Below are positions 1 to 8,658 of a stretch of 64,000 nucleotides of DNA, piece after piece. The position numbers were made by a program, and so were the translations under genes. The DNA comes from Alphaproteobacteria bacterium (GTDB lineage: Bacteria > Pseudomonadota > Alphaproteobacteria > TMED109), in contig JAURCJ010000002.1 of NCBI GenBank assembly GCA_030828505.1, positions 108,176 to 172,175 of the forward strand. The letters are read 5' to 3'. Below the pieces are notes generated by a model, which was not told the DNA's origin, did no database searches, and saw only the letters and a program-made list of their open reading frames with translations. Position 1 is the stretch's first letter. Each line of letters begins with the position of its first letter.

Positions 1-76
1 TAATAAAGTAATATTTAAATAAAAATTTTTATGTCAAAAATAAAGGTATATTTTATAAATTATATAAGGAATTAAA

Positions 77-601
77 TTGTTTTATTCTATTAAAGACCTA
101 ATTGCATCTATAAAAAAGAGAGATCCTGCTGCACGCTCTGTATTAGAAATTATATTATGTTATCCTGGATTACATGCTTTATTTTTCCATAGAATATCAA
201 ATTTATTATGGAGGTGTCATCTATACTTAATAGCAAGGTTTGTATCACATTTAGGTAGGATATTAACTGCAATAGAAATTCACCCAGCAGCAAAAATTGG
301 TAAAAGATTTTTTATAGATCATGGGACTGGAGTTGTAATAGGCGAAACAGCTGAAATAGGCAATGATGTGCATATATACCACCAAGTAACTTTAGGTGCT
401 ATTACTTCGGAGAAAGTAAAAAGACATCCAACTGTCGGTAATGGAGTTATTATAGGCTCTGGAGCTAAACTTTTAGGTCCAATAATAATTGGAGATAATG
501 CAAAAATTGGAGCTAATGCCGTTGTAGTAAATGATGTTGCTGCTGGAGCTTCAATGATAGGAATACCTGCAAAAGAGTTTATAAATAAAATTCACAATTA
601 A
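77..601 (+). CDS. cysE: Serine O-acetyltransferase (short form)
   Basis: Transfers acetyl from acetyl-CoA to L-serine, giving O-acetylserine for cysteine synthesis in the cytoplasm. The protein is 174 residues, shorter than the 273-residue E. coli enzyme because most of the N-terminal helical domain is missing; such short CysE forms are common. Hexapeptide repeats of the left-handed beta-helix run from about residue 66 to 165. The catalytic His is H82 in the IDHGTG motif, and the paired acid is E67 in EIHP, where E. coli has Asp. The start is TTG at 77, chosen because AAGGA at 66-70 sits 6 bases upstream and no in-frame ATG gives a complete N-terminus. It leads a run with two cysteine desulfurases, so cysteine supply and cysteine sulfur use are side by side. 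Confidence 0.93.
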   Translation: MFYSIKDLIASIKKRDPAARSVLEIILCYPGLHALFFHRISNLLWRCHLYLIARFVSHLGRILTAIEIHPAAKIGKRFFIDHGTGVVIGETAEIGNDVHIYHQVTLGAITSEKVKRHPTVGNGVIIGSGAKLLGPIIIGDNAKIGANAVVVNDVAAGASMIGIPAKEFINKIHN

Positions 602-625
602 ATTAATATGTTAAGAGATTGAATT

Positions 626-1744
626 ATGAGTTTATATCTAGATTATAATGCTTCTGCCCCTATTATTAGCGATGTTATTGAAATTATGAATAACTCTATA
701 GATATTATAGGAAATCCTTCCTCAATACATTCTTCGGGAAGAAAAGCTAAAAAAGCTATAGAAGATTCTAGAGAAATAATTGCTGAAACTATAGATACAA
801 ATCCTAAAAACATTATTTTCACATCTGGTGCTACTGAGGCTAATACTTTAGCGTTAAACTGTTCAAAAGAAATGACAACATTCATCTCATCCATAGAACA
901 TGATTCAGTGTTAAAGCAAAAAACAAATGCTAACATAATTCCTGTTACTTCAGAGGGAATAGTAAATTTAGAATTTTTAGAAAATAATTTAAAAAACATA
1001 TCTTCTGAAAATTTATTTGTATCGATTATGGCAGTTAATAATGAAACTGGAATAATTCAACCTTTAGAAGAAATTTCTAGAATATGTAAAAAATATAATG
1101 CTATTTTTCATGTTGATGCTGTGCAAGCTATTGGAAGAATAAGTATATCAATGAATAACTTTAATATAGATTTACTTACAGTTTCTTCTCATAAAATCGG
1201 AGGCCCTAAAGGGATAGGATGTTTGGCAGTAAGTGATAAGGTATATACTTCATTATCACCTATAATTATGGGTGGAGGGCAAGAAAGAGGTTTTAGAGGG
1301 GGAACAGAAGCAGTAAGTCAAATCATTGGATTTGGTGCTGCAGCTAAATACTCCCAAAGGTTAAAATTATGTAATACACTTAATTCTAGAGATTTAATAG
1401 AAGAAGCAGTAGTATCGATGATTCCTAATTCAATAATTATAGGTAAAAATAGTCCAAGAGTTGCAAATACATCTTTAATAGCTTTCAAAGATATTTCAGC
1501 AGAAAGTTTAGTTATAGCTTTAGATATAGAAGGTTATGAAGTAAGCTCAGGATCAGCATGCTCTTCTGGCAAGGTAAGTGAAAGCCATGTATTAAGGGCA
1601 ATGAGTTTAGATGAAAGTTTAATTAAAGGTGCAATTAGAGTTAGTTTAACCAGAAGTTTAAATAATAATGAAATATTATCTTTTTGCACTATTTTAAAAA
1701 GAATAGTTAATCAAATATCAAAAAAGAAGAAATTTATAAAATGA
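626..1744 (+). CDS. Cysteine desulfurase-like class V aminotransferase, copy 1
   Basis: PLP enzyme of the NifS/IscS family that would remove sulfur from cysteine as a protein-bound persulfide. It has 372 residues. The PLP lysine is K190 in SSHKIGGPKG and the persulfide-forming cysteine is C312 in SGSACSSGKVSESH. The active-site loop after the Cys is of the IscS-like (group I) kind. It overlaps the next gene, a second desulfurase, by 4 bases (ATGA), so the two are translationally coupled. The protein is more divergent than its neighbour. Tandem IscS-like genes are known in other alphaproteobacteria, for example Rickettsia. Whether this copy serves Fe-S assembly, tRNA thiolation or another acceptor cannot be told. 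No IscU, IscA or Suf gene is in the window. Confidence 0.88.
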   Translation: MSLYLDYNASAPIISDVIEIMNNSIDIIGNPSSIHSSGRKAKKAIEDSREIIAETIDTNPKNIIFTSGATEANTLALNCSKEMTTFISSIEHDSVLKQKTNANIIPVTSEGIVNLEFLENNLKNISSENLFVSIMAVNNETGIIQPLEEISRICKKYNAIFHVDAVQAIGRISISMNNFNIDLLTVSSHKIGGPKGIGCLAVSDKVYTSLSPIIMGGGQERGFRGGTEAVSQIIGFGAAAKYSQRLKLCNTLNSRDLIEEAVVSMIPNSIIIGKNSPRVANTSLIAFKDISAESLVIALDIEGYEVSSGSACSSGKVSESHVLRAMSLDESLIKGAIRVSLTRSLNNNEILSFCTILKRIVNQISKKKKFIK

Positions 1745-2898
1745 AGCCTATTTATTTAGATTATCAATCCACTACACCGACAGACGAAAATGTGCTAAAA
1801 AAAATGATACCTTATTTTTCTGAAGTTTATGGTAATCCTCATTCTGCTAATCATCAATATGGAATTGATGCATATGAGGCTACAGAAAATAGTAGAAAAA
1901 AAATAGCTAAAGCGATTGGAGCACAATCTGAAGAAATAATTTTTACTTCTGGTGCAACTGAGTCAAATAATTTAGCAATAAAAGGCTCATTTCTATATAG
2001 AATGGAAAAGCATAATAGAAAAAAAATAATTATTGCCGCTACAGAGCATAAATGTGTTATTGAGGCAGCTAATTCCCTAACTTCTCTAGGTGCAATAATA
2101 AGTATTATAGATGTAAATAACAGGGGAGAAATTAATTTAGAGCAATTAAATAATGAAATAAGTGATGAAGTAGCAATAGTTTCAATTATGTTAGCAAATA
2201 ACGAGATAGGTACTATACAACCTATTAAAGAAATTTCTAATATTTGTAAGAAGTTTAATGTATGGTTGCACTCTGATGCAGCACAGGCATTAGGAAATTT
2301 AGAAGTTAAAGTTAATGATTTAGGTGTAGATTTACTCAGTATATCTAGTCATAAACTTTATGGCCCTAAAGGGATAGGTTGCTTATTTGTGAGAAGAAGA
2401 CCTAGAATAAGGTTGCTTCCACTAATAGATGGCGGAGGACAAGAAAGACTGATGAGGTCAGGAACATTGCCAACTCCTCTTATTGTAGGATTTAGTGAGG
2501 CAATGTATAATGCAGATCAAAACTTAAAAAGAAATATAAAAAAATTAAAATCTTTAAGAGATAGATTGCATAATCACTTTATTGAGTTTGATAAGAAAAT
2601 AATATTGAATGGTACAGAGTTAAATAAAAATCGCTTACCTAATAACTTAAACTATATTATAGATGGAGTTAATGCAGTTGAACTAACAGAATCTCTTTGT
2701 AAGTATGTAGCATTTTCAACAGGTTCTGCTTGCTCAACAGGTAATATTGAACCTTCTTATGTTCTCACTTCTATAGGTTTAAATAATGAAGAAGCATTAT
2801 CTTCTTTCCGAATTTCAGTTGGTTTAAATTCTACTAATGAAGATATTGATAAGGCTGCAAAAATTATATGTAATAAGATTAATTTTTTAAGAAGTTAA
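1741..2898 (+). CDS. iscS: Cysteine desulfurase IscS, copy 2
   Basis: Converts L-cysteine to alanine and passes persulfide sulfur to partners such as IscU and MnmA. The 385-residue protein is close to the usual IscS length of about 404. The PLP lysine is K205 in SSHKLYGPKG, and C331 in STGSACSTGNIEPSYVL is the mobile catalytic cysteine. The canonical loop and the C-terminal part resemble bona fide IscS more than the upstream copy does. Its ATG lies inside the stop of the upstream gene, and a 2Fe-2S ferredoxin follows 13 bases later. MnmA, which takes its sulfur from IscS, is three genes downstream, so the cluster looks like a sulfur-delivery operon. Confidence 0.92.
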   Translation: MKPIYLDYQSTTPTDENVLKKMIPYFSEVYGNPHSANHQYGIDAYEATENSRKKIAKAIGAQSEEIIFTSGATESNNLAIKGSFLYRMEKHNRKKIIIAATEHKCVIEAANSLTSLGAIISIIDVNNRGEINLEQLNNEISDEVAIVSIMLANNEIGTIQPIKEISNICKKFNVWLHSDAAQALGNLEVKVNDLGVDLLSISSHKLYGPKGIGCLFVRRRPRIRLLPLIDGGGQERLMRSGTLPTPLIVGFSEAMYNADQNLKRNIKKLKSLRDRLHNHFIEFDKKIILNGTELNKNRLPNNLNYIIDGVNAVELTESLCKYVAFSTGSACSTGNIEPSYVLTSIGLNNEEALSSFRISVGLNSTNEDIDKAAKIICNKINFLRS

Positions 2899-2911
2899 AA
2901 AGGGTTTACTA

Positions 2912-3256
2912 TTGCCAAATATAATTTTTAAACAAAATGATCAAGAAATATTAGTTAACGAAAAAAGTAATAAGTTAACTATACTAGAAATTGCTCAAAA
3001 TAATGGAATAGATATTGAAGGTGCGTGTGAGGGATCACTTGCTTGCTCAACTTGTCATATTATTGTAGATAAAGAATGGTATAACAAATTAGAAGAGCCT
3101 AGTTGGGATGAAGAAGATATGTTAGATTTAACGACAGGCTTAACAGTAACGTCAAGATTAGGTTGTCAAATAGTATTATCAGAAGCATTAGATGGCTTAA
3201 TAGTTTCTATTCCTTCTAATAATAATGATATTCGTTTAAATAAAAATAAATATTAA
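2912..3256 (+). CDS. fdx: 2Fe-2S ferredoxin of the adrenodoxin/Fdx (Isc) type
   Basis: Small electron carrier of the Isc system. The four cluster ligands are visible as C39, C45, C48 and C85, in the vertebrate-type pattern C-x5-C-x2-C-x36-C. The length of 114 residues is normal. The start is TTG at 2912, preceded by an AAAAAGGG purine run at about 2897-2904. Linkage to iscS supports the role of supplying electrons for Fe-S assembly rather than for a P450, but no scaffold gene is nearby. The start codon is the least certain part. Confidence 0.92.
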   Translation: MPNIIFKQNDQEILVNEKSNKLTILEIAQNNGIDIEGACEGSLACSTCHIIVDKEWYNKLEEPSWDEEDMLDLTTGLTVTSRLGCQIVLSEALDGLIVSIPSNNNDIRLNKNKY

Positions 3257-3266
3257 TAGAGGGAAT

Positions 3267-4247
3267 ATGAAAAAAATACACACACCAAATATGGAAAAAT
3301 TATCAAATTTACCTGATTTTCCATATGAAGCAAAGTATGAAAAAGATATTGGAGGTTTTGAAGAGTATAAAGATATGAGGATGGCATATATTGATGCTGG
3401 GAATCCAGATTCAGAAATAACTTTTTTAATGTTACACGGTTCTCCCACTTGGTCATATATGTGGAGACATTTTATTAAGGAAATAGAAAAATTAAATTAT
3501 AGAGCAGTAGCTTTTGATATGCCTGGCTTTGGAAGGTCTGATAAACCTGATGATGAGTCTGCTTATACATTTGATTCTATGCGAGAATCAATAATTTGTA
3601 TGATAAAGAGGTTGGAACTAAAAAATATAGTTTTAGTAGTTCATGAGTGGGGAGGTTTCTTAGGACTTACTATTCCTATGGACATGCCTGAATTGTTTGA
3701 TGGTATCATAATACATAATACTACATTAGCAACGGGCAATAACTTAATGTCTGATAGTTATAAAGATTGGAGACAATACATCAAAGATAATCCAGATTTA
3801 AATGTAAGAGCTGTAATGGCTAGAACTAATAAAATACTAAGTTTAAAAGAATGTAATAACTATCATGCACCATTTGAGGATTATGATAGTAAGGTTGCGT
3901 TAAGAACTATGCCAAAAATATTTCCTAATGATCAAAAAAAAGTAGGAGCAGAAATTTCACAAAGAGCTCAGGATTGGTTTAGTAATGATTTTGATGGTTT
4001 AGCTTTGTCTATTTCAGGTATGAGAGATCCATTATTTCCCCAAGATGCATTAAACAGGTTTTTTGACTCAATTAAGGGCATACATAAACTTCCTGGTGTA
4101 GATAACGCAGGACATTTTTTGCCAGAATGGGCAATGGAATATGGTGAACAATTAATAAAAAAATATATATTCTTGAGAGAAAAATTTCTCTTAGAAAAAG
4201 AAAATTCAGATAATAGTATTGAAGAAGATAATATAAATAATGTCTAG
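3267..4247 (+). CDS. Alpha/beta hydrolase of the haloalkane dehalogenase (DhlA-like) group, nucleophile Asp replaced by Glu
   Basis: The 326-residue protein follows the haloalkane dehalogenase layout: the HGSPTWSYMWR oxyanion region (57-67), the nucleophile elbow VVHEWGGFLGL (124-134), a cap domain, acid D254 in GMRDPLF and catalytic base H283 in AGHF. In characterised haloalkane dehalogenases the elbow reads (H/Q)DWG, with Asp as the nucleophile that forms the alkyl-enzyme ester. Here the codons read CAT GAG TGG, so residue 127 is Glu, while the neighbouring halide-binding Trp (W128) is kept. This makes dehalogenase activity doubtful, and the real substrate is unknown. GAGGGA lies just before the ATG, and the end overlaps mnmA by 8 bases. 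It sits oddly inside a sulfur-transfer operon. Confidence 0.82.
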   Translation: MKKIHTPNMEKLSNLPDFPYEAKYEKDIGGFEEYKDMRMAYIDAGNPDSEITFLMLHGSPTWSYMWRHFIKEIEKLNYRAVAFDMPGFGRSDKPDDESAYTFDSMRESIICMIKRLELKNIVLVVHEWGGFLGLTIPMDMPELFDGIIIHNTTLATGNNLMSDSYKDWRQYIKDNPDLNVRAVMARTNKILSLKECNNYHAPFEDYDSKVALRTMPKIFPNDQKKVGAEISQRAQDWFSNDFDGLALSISGMRDPLFPQDALNRFFDSIKGIHKLPGVDNAGHFLPEWAMEYGEQLIKKYIFLREKFLLEKENSDNSIEEDNINNV

Positions 4248-5352
4248 AAATAAAGAAATAAGAAAAGTAGCAGTAGCTATGTCCGGTGGGGTTGATAGTT
4301 CCGTAGCAGCAGCAATGATGGTGGAGAAAGGTTATGAAGTTATAGGGTTAACAATGCAATTATATGATAATGGAAAAGTTACAGCTTCTGGAAGTAAAAC
4401 ATGTTGCGCGGGACAAGATATTTATGATGCAAAGAGAGTTTCAGATAAATTAGGAATTAAACATTACACCTTAGATTATGAAAAACGTTTTTTAGATAAT
4501 GTAATTAAAGATTTTGCAGATAGTTATGCCAGTGGTTTCACGCCAATTCCATGTATAAGGTGTAATCAAAAAATGAAATTTAGAGATTTATTAGATACTT
4601 CATTAGATTTGGGGGCTGATTTTTTAGTTACAGGTCATTATGCAAGTATTAAAGGTAGTAATGATGATATTGCACTATATAGAGCAAAAGATATATCAAG
4701 AGATCAAAGCTATTTCTTATTTGCAACTCCTAAAGAAATTCTTCAGAAGATTTCTTTTCCATTAGGAGAAATTTCAAAACAAGAGACTAGAAATTACGCA
4801 AAAAAGATGAATCTTTCTGTCTCTGATAAGCCTGAGTCACAAGATATATGCTTTGTTCAATCTACTGCAAAAAAAGGTTATAGAGAAATAGTCCAAAAAT
4901 TACGACCAGATGTAAAGAAATCTGGCCACATTATTCATGTAGATGGAACAGTAATGGGTAAGCATGAAGGAATAGACGGCTTTACGGTAGGTCAAAGGAG
5001 AGGGTTAGGAGTAATATCAAATGATGGCACTCCACTATATGTTACAAAAATAGACCCTAAAGAAAATAATATATATGTTGGTACAGAAGCTGATATGGAA
5101 ATAAAAACATTTAATATTTCAGAAATAACTTGGTTTAACAAAAGTAAAAAATTATCCTTTTTAAAGGATATTGATGTGCAATTAAGCTCTGAACATATAA
5201 CTCAGAAGGCGGATGTAAATTTGATAGATGCTGAAGAAGCAACAATATCTCTTAAAGAGCCTAATTATAGAGTTGCTCCAGGTCAGGCGTGTGTTGCCTA
5301 TGATAATAATAAAGTCTTAGGTGGTGGTTGGATATCTGGAAATTTATCTTGA
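4240..5352 (+). CDS. mnmA: tRNA-specific 2-thiouridylase MnmA
   Basis: Adenylates and thiolates U34 in tRNA-Lys, tRNA-Glu and tRNA-Gln using sulfur relayed from IscS. The 370 residues match the E. coli length of 368. Visible are the PP-loop SGGVDSS (15-21), the first catalytic Cys C108 in RCNQKMKF, and the second, C204, in SQDICF. The C-terminal beta-barrel domain with a VGQRRGLG motif is present. The start overlaps the upstream hydrolase by 8 bases, so it is part of the same transcript as iscS, its expected sulfur donor. Confidence 0.96.
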   Translation: MSRNKEIRKVAVAMSGGVDSSVAAAMMVEKGYEVIGLTMQLYDNGKVTASGSKTCCAGQDIYDAKRVSDKLGIKHYTLDYEKRFLDNVIKDFADSYASGFTPIPCIRCNQKMKFRDLLDTSLDLGADFLVTGHYASIKGSNDDIALYRAKDISRDQSYFLFATPKEILQKISFPLGEISKQETRNYAKKMNLSVSDKPESQDICFVQSTAKKGYREIVQKLRPDVKKSGHIIHVDGTVMGKHEGIDGFTVGQRRGLGVISNDGTPLYVTKIDPKENNIYVGTEADMEIKTFNISEITWFNKSKKLSFLKDIDVQLSSEHITQKADVNLIDAEEATISLKEPNYRVAPGQACVAYDNNKVLGGGWISGNLS

Positions 5353-5371
5353 TAATATTATTCTCTTAATA

Positions 5372-6280
5372 ATGCAAAATATAAATAATAAATCAGTACT
5401 AAATGGTATAGGTCTAATGATTATTGCTACTGTTTTATTTTCAGTCATGCATGCATCAATAAAGCATATGTCTTCAAATATGCATCCTTTTGAAATTGCT
5501 TTTTTTAGAAATTTATTTGGTTTGTTAGTTATTGCTCCATGGTTTATTAAATATGGCCTAGAGCCCTTGAAAACAAAGAAAATTAAATTACATTTAGCTC
5601 GTTCATTTTTTAATGTTATTGCTATGTTATCTTTTTTTTATGCATTAAGTATAGCGCCATTAGCAGATGTAGCATCATTAGCATTCACTGCACCCTTATT
5701 TGCAAGTATTTTAGCAGTTTTTTTTCTAAAAGAAATTATTGGTATAAAAAGAATAATAGCAATTATATTAGGTTTCATAGGTGCTATAATTGTAATAGAC
5801 CCAGTTTACTCATCAATTAATAATGGCCACATATTAACTTTATTATCTGCTTCAGTATGGTCTATTTCATTAATTATAATTAAAATATTGGGTAGAACTG
5901 AAAGTAGTGTAACTATTACATCTTATATGGTTATTATAATGATTCCATTATCTGGTTTTGCCGCTTATTTTTATTGGGAAACTCCTACAATTCATGATTT
6001 AATTTTTTTAGCTATTATAGGGATTTCTGGAACTGCAGCTCAAATGTTATTAGCTCAAGCATTAAGGCAAGGTGACACTAGTATAATTATGCCTTTTGAT
6101 TTTCTTAAATTAATATGGGCTGTAGGTATAGGATATTTATTCTTTTTTGAAGTTCCTTCTTTAAATACTTGGCTAGGAAGTATAATAATATTTTTAAGTA
6201 CAATATATATAGCTAATAGAGAAAGAGTTTTATCTAAGAATAAAAATATAAAAAAGATAGCTCAACCAGTAGACCAATAG
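5372..6280 (+). CDS. EamA/DMT-family transporter
   Basis: An integral membrane protein of about 302 residues with some ten hydrophobic helices arranged as two EamA repeats, typical of drug/metabolite exporters. The substrate is unknown; relatives export amino acids, purines or S-adenosylmethionine. I place the start at the ATG at 5372 (MQNINNKS). A further ATG at 5321 would add 17 residues but overlap the end of mnmA by 32 bases, and neither has a strong ribosome site. The C-terminus ends in a short basic tail. It lies 19 bases after mnmA, probably as the last gene of the transcript. Confidence 0.85.
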   Translation: MQNINNKSVLNGIGLMIIATVLFSVMHASIKHMSSNMHPFEIAFFRNLFGLLVIAPWFIKYGLEPLKTKKIKLHLARSFFNVIAMLSFFYALSIAPLADVASLAFTAPLFASILAVFFLKEIIGIKRIIAIILGFIGAIIVIDPVYSSINNGHILTLLSASVWSISLIIIKILGRTESSVTITSYMVIIMIPLSGFAAYFYWETPTIHDLIFLAIIGISGTAAQMLLAQALRQGDTSIIMPFDFLKLIWAVGIGYLFFFEVPSLNTWLGSIIIFLSTIYIANRERVLSKNKNIKKIAQPVDQ

Positions 6281-6339
6281 AAAAGTAAATAGTTCTTTAT
6301 TTTTTTAATATCATACTATAAAAGTATTAAGTTATTAAT

Positions 6340-6416
6340 GGCGAAGTAGCTCAGTTGGTTAGAGCAGCGGAATCATAATCCGAAGGTCGTAGGTTCAAAT
6401 CCTACCTTCGCTACCA
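6340..6416 (+). tRNA. tRNA-Met (anticodon CAT), elongator type
   Basis: The 77-base sequence folds as a standard cloverleaf: acceptor GGCGAAG with CTTCGCT (G1-U72 wobble), D-arm GCTC/GAGC, anticodon loop ATCATAA, T-arm GTAGG/CCTAC, and an encoded ACCA end. The anticodon is CAT. The mature 5' base pairs with position 72 and the anticodon stem lacks three consecutive G-C pairs, so it is not the initiator. It resembles alphaproteobacterial elongator tRNA-Met. A lysidine-modified tRNA-Ile with the same anticodon cannot be fully excluded. Confidence 0.95.
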
Positions 6417-6479
6417 ATAAAACCCTTATTCACTAACGATTACTAAAAATAAATTACTAAAAAACCTTCCTAAAATTAC

Positions 6480-6498
6480 TTAGACACAGTTAGACACA
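6480..6498 (+). repeat. Short tandem direct repeat TTAGACACA downstream of tRNA-Met
   Basis: TTAGACACA occurs at 6480-6488 and again at 6490-6498, one period being 10 bases. The same gap also holds TTACTAAAAA twice (about 6440 and 6455). The gap from 6417 to 6553 has no other recognisable feature. A tRNA 3' end is a common integration site, but I did not find a second copy of this tRNA's 3' end in the window, so no attachment site is claimed. Confidence 0.5.
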
Positions 6499-6553
6499 AT
6501 TTTAAGTTTAAATTTACCTTTTTTTAGACTAATTTTTTCACTACATTAATAAT

Positions 6554-7183
6554 ATGAAATACTTACTTATAATATCCTGTCTTTTAATTACTTCAGTTGG
6601 CTGGAGTAAAGATATCACTTCTGATGATTTGATAAAAAAAGAAGGGTTATATTATGAGAAGTTTACAGATGTTCCCTTTACTGGAAGTATCTCTGGGCAA
6701 CAAAAGGGAAAAATAATTAAAGGAGAGCGAGTGGGTGTATGGCTATGGTATTATGAGAATAGTCAGTTACAATATAAATGGAATTACAAATACGGTAAAG
6801 AAGAAGGCAAATGGGAAATGTATTATGAGAGCGGTGAGTTATGGAAGAAAGGTAATTATAAAGACGGTAAAAAAGACGGTGAACAGTTAAGTTATTGGGA
6901 GAATGGTCAGTTGGGAATAAAAGGTAATTATAAAGACGGTAAAAAAGATGGAGAACAGTTACATTATAATGAAAATGGTCAGTTAATATCAAAATGGAAT
7001 TATAAAAATGGTAAAAAGGAAGATGAAAATATTCATTACTGGGAGAATGGTCAGTTATGGGTGAAAGAAAATTATAAAGACGGTAGAAAAGAAGGTAAAA
7101 CTGTAGTGTATAATGAGAATGGTCAGTTTGAAAAAACTAAAATATACAAAGGTGGTAAGTTAATTGAAATTATACAACCCTAA
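6554..7183 (+). CDS. Secreted MORN-variant (MORN_2 / YwqK-like) repeat protein
   Basis: A 209-residue protein starting with a signal peptide (MKYLLIISCLLITSVGWS, cleavage near 18). From about residue 50 to the end it is built of about 23-residue units of the form ENGQLxxKxNYKDGKKDGExxxY, the MORN variant found in YwqK-type proteins. Some units are nearly identical at the DNA level with a 69-base period (about 6850-6990), indicating recent duplication. The YwqK label as 'antitoxin' comes from database naming and is not evidence of a toxin-antitoxin pair; no toxin gene is adjacent. It is probably a periplasmic or surface protein of unknown role. It lies alone between tRNA-Met and an ATC-hydrolase-like gene. 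Confidence 0.8.
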   Translation: MKYLLIISCLLITSVGWSKDITSDDLIKKEGLYYEKFTDVPFTGSISGQQKGKIIKGERVGVWLWYYENSQLQYKWNYKYGKEEGKWEMYYESGELWKKGNYKDGKKDGEQLSYWENGQLGIKGNYKDGKKDGEQLHYNENGQLISKWNYKNGKKEDENIHYWENGQLWVKENYKDGRKEGKTVVYNENGQFEKTKIYKGGKLIEIIQP

Positions 7184-7285
7184 AAATACCCCACTAAAAA
7201 CCGACGAAGCTCTATTAACATTTATAGTAAACCACATATACTATTTTTATAATTGATAATAGTAAAATAAAAGTTTGTAAAAATT

Positions 7286-7756
7286 ATGAAAGATAAATTA
7301 ACTGAAAAGATTGGTGTCTTATTGAGAAGAGAGGTTGAAGTTCGCCTGCTTATTCCTTTTTTACAGGACCTCTATGAAGAGTATGGAAAAGAAAAAATTT
7401 TAAATACTCTTGAAAGGTCTATTGAAAATATAGCAAAACAACAAGGTAAAGATCTATCAGATGAATATGGCAATACTAGTACTGCTTTTTTAGATACCTT
7501 AAAGTTTTGGAAAAAAAATGGTGCGTTAGAAATAGAAATTTTAGAAAAAACAGATAGTAAATTAAATTTTAATGTTACACGTTGTAAATATGCTGAAATG
7601 TATAATGCATTAGGAGTTAATGATTTAGGAGCTATTTTGTCTTGTAATAGAGATGCTGCTCTAATTAAAGGCTTTAATAAAAATGCTTCATTAGATAGAA
7701 AAGATACTATAATGAGTGGAAATAATTGTTGTACTTTTAGATATAAATTTAAATAA
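7286..7756 (+). CDS. L-2-amino-thiazoline-4-carboxylic acid (ATC) hydrolase family protein
   Basis: A 156-residue cytosolic protein matching the ATC hydrolase family by its central and C-terminal signature: TRCKYAEMYNALG (about 97-109), DLGAILSCNRDAALIKGFN, then a final CTFRYK. The family is named for the Pseudomonas enzyme opening the thiazoline ring of ATC on the way to L-cysteine. Most family members are uncharacterised and carry the same conserved Cys residues, so the exact substrate here is open. The N-terminal half is helical, without a signal peptide. The start ATG at 7286 has no clear Shine-Dalgarno. The recognition is from memory of the family signature. Confidence 0.7.
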   Translation: MKDKLTEKIGVLLRREVEVRLLIPFLQDLYEEYGKEKILNTLERSIENIAKQQGKDLSDEYGNTSTAFLDTLKFWKKNGALEIEILEKTDSKLNFNVTRCKYAEMYNALGVNDLGAILSCNRDAALIKGFNKNASLDRKDTIMSGNNCCTFRYKFK

Positions 7757-7907
7757 GTAAGAGATTACTATTAAAAATTTTTGATATTATACTTAAAAAA
7801 TATTTACTTTAATAGACATGGACAAATTTCAAATTGTGATATTATTTATAATAACTTAAGAAAATTTATTATTTTTATAACATTTATATTTAGAATATAT
7901 AGAATTA

Positions 7908-8588
7908 ATGATTAACACAGATAAAAAATTTAATCCTAAAGTAGAAAAATTTAGTGAATATCTTAAAAATTATAGTGGAGAGTTCTGGCTTGAAGCCACT
8001 AATCATAGGTTCACTAATGAACTTAAAAATGATACGTTAAAAGATCATATTTATAAAAAATATATAGTTCAAGATTATATTTTTATTGAATCTTTAGTGA
8101 CATTAATTGGTAAAGCCATTGCCTTAGCCACTAATTTGAATTCTAAAGTAAAATGGTCTGCCTTTGTATATGCAATTACAAGTGATGAAAATAATTATTT
8201 TATAAGGTCATTTGAAGCATTAAATATTACTAAAGAGGAAAGAGAAAAGACAAAATTATTACCTCCAATTAATGATTTTTCAAAGCTGATGCATGATGTT
8301 GCTAATAATGGAAGTTATAAAGAAATATTAGCAGTTATACTTGCCGCAGAATGGATTTATTGTACTTGGGCATCTAATGTGAAAAAACCTTATCCAGAAA
8401 GATTTTATCTTAGTGAATGGATAACTTTACACAATAATAGTTCTTTTAAGGACACTGTAATTTGGATAAAAGGTGAGTTAGATTCTATATCTCATCAATT
8501 AACTTTATCTGAGCAACATAAAGTTGCTATTTTATTTAAAAATATAGTAAAGCTTGAAGTCTCATTCTTTGATGCTTGCTATAAATAA
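7908..8588 (+). CDS. TenA/thiaminase-II family protein
   Basis: A 226-residue all-helical protein of the TenA/PqqC group. The LWxxxxxHxF-like opening is FWLEATNHRF (about 26-35), the middle has QDYIFIESLV, then AAEWIYCTWA, and the end has the KLEVSFFDACY motif carrying the conserved Glu seen at the TenA active site. TenA enzymes hydrolyse amino-HMP or formylamino-HMP to salvage thiamin pyrimidine. The usual active-site Cys pattern is not clear, so it may belong to the TenA_E subgroup. There is no other thiamin gene in the window and no TPP riboswitch that I can see upstream (7757-7907, an AT-rich gap). Confidence 0.72.
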   Translation: MINTDKKFNPKVEKFSEYLKNYSGEFWLEATNHRFTNELKNDTLKDHIYKKYIVQDYIFIESLVTLIGKAIALATNLNSKVKWSAFVYAITSDENNYFIRSFEALNITKEEREKTKLLPPINDFSKLMHDVANNGSYKEILAVILAAEWIYCTWASNVKKPYPERFYLSEWITLHNNSSFKDTVIWIKGELDSISHQLTLSEQHKVAILFKNIVKLEVSFFDACYK

Positions 8589-8658
8589 TTTTATTGGTGT
8601 AGTAAATGTTTTTTATGTATAGTATTTTTTTTAGTTATTATCTAGAAGGGAAAATTGC

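Noticed and set aside
6850..7000. Regular repeats that could suggest a CRISPR array
   Set aside because: The 69-base period is in frame and codes for MORN-type units; there are no unique spacers or cas genes.
6554..7183. Toxin-antitoxin system based on the YwqK family name
   Set aside because: No toxin gene is adjacent and the protein has a secretion signal; the name is a database label.
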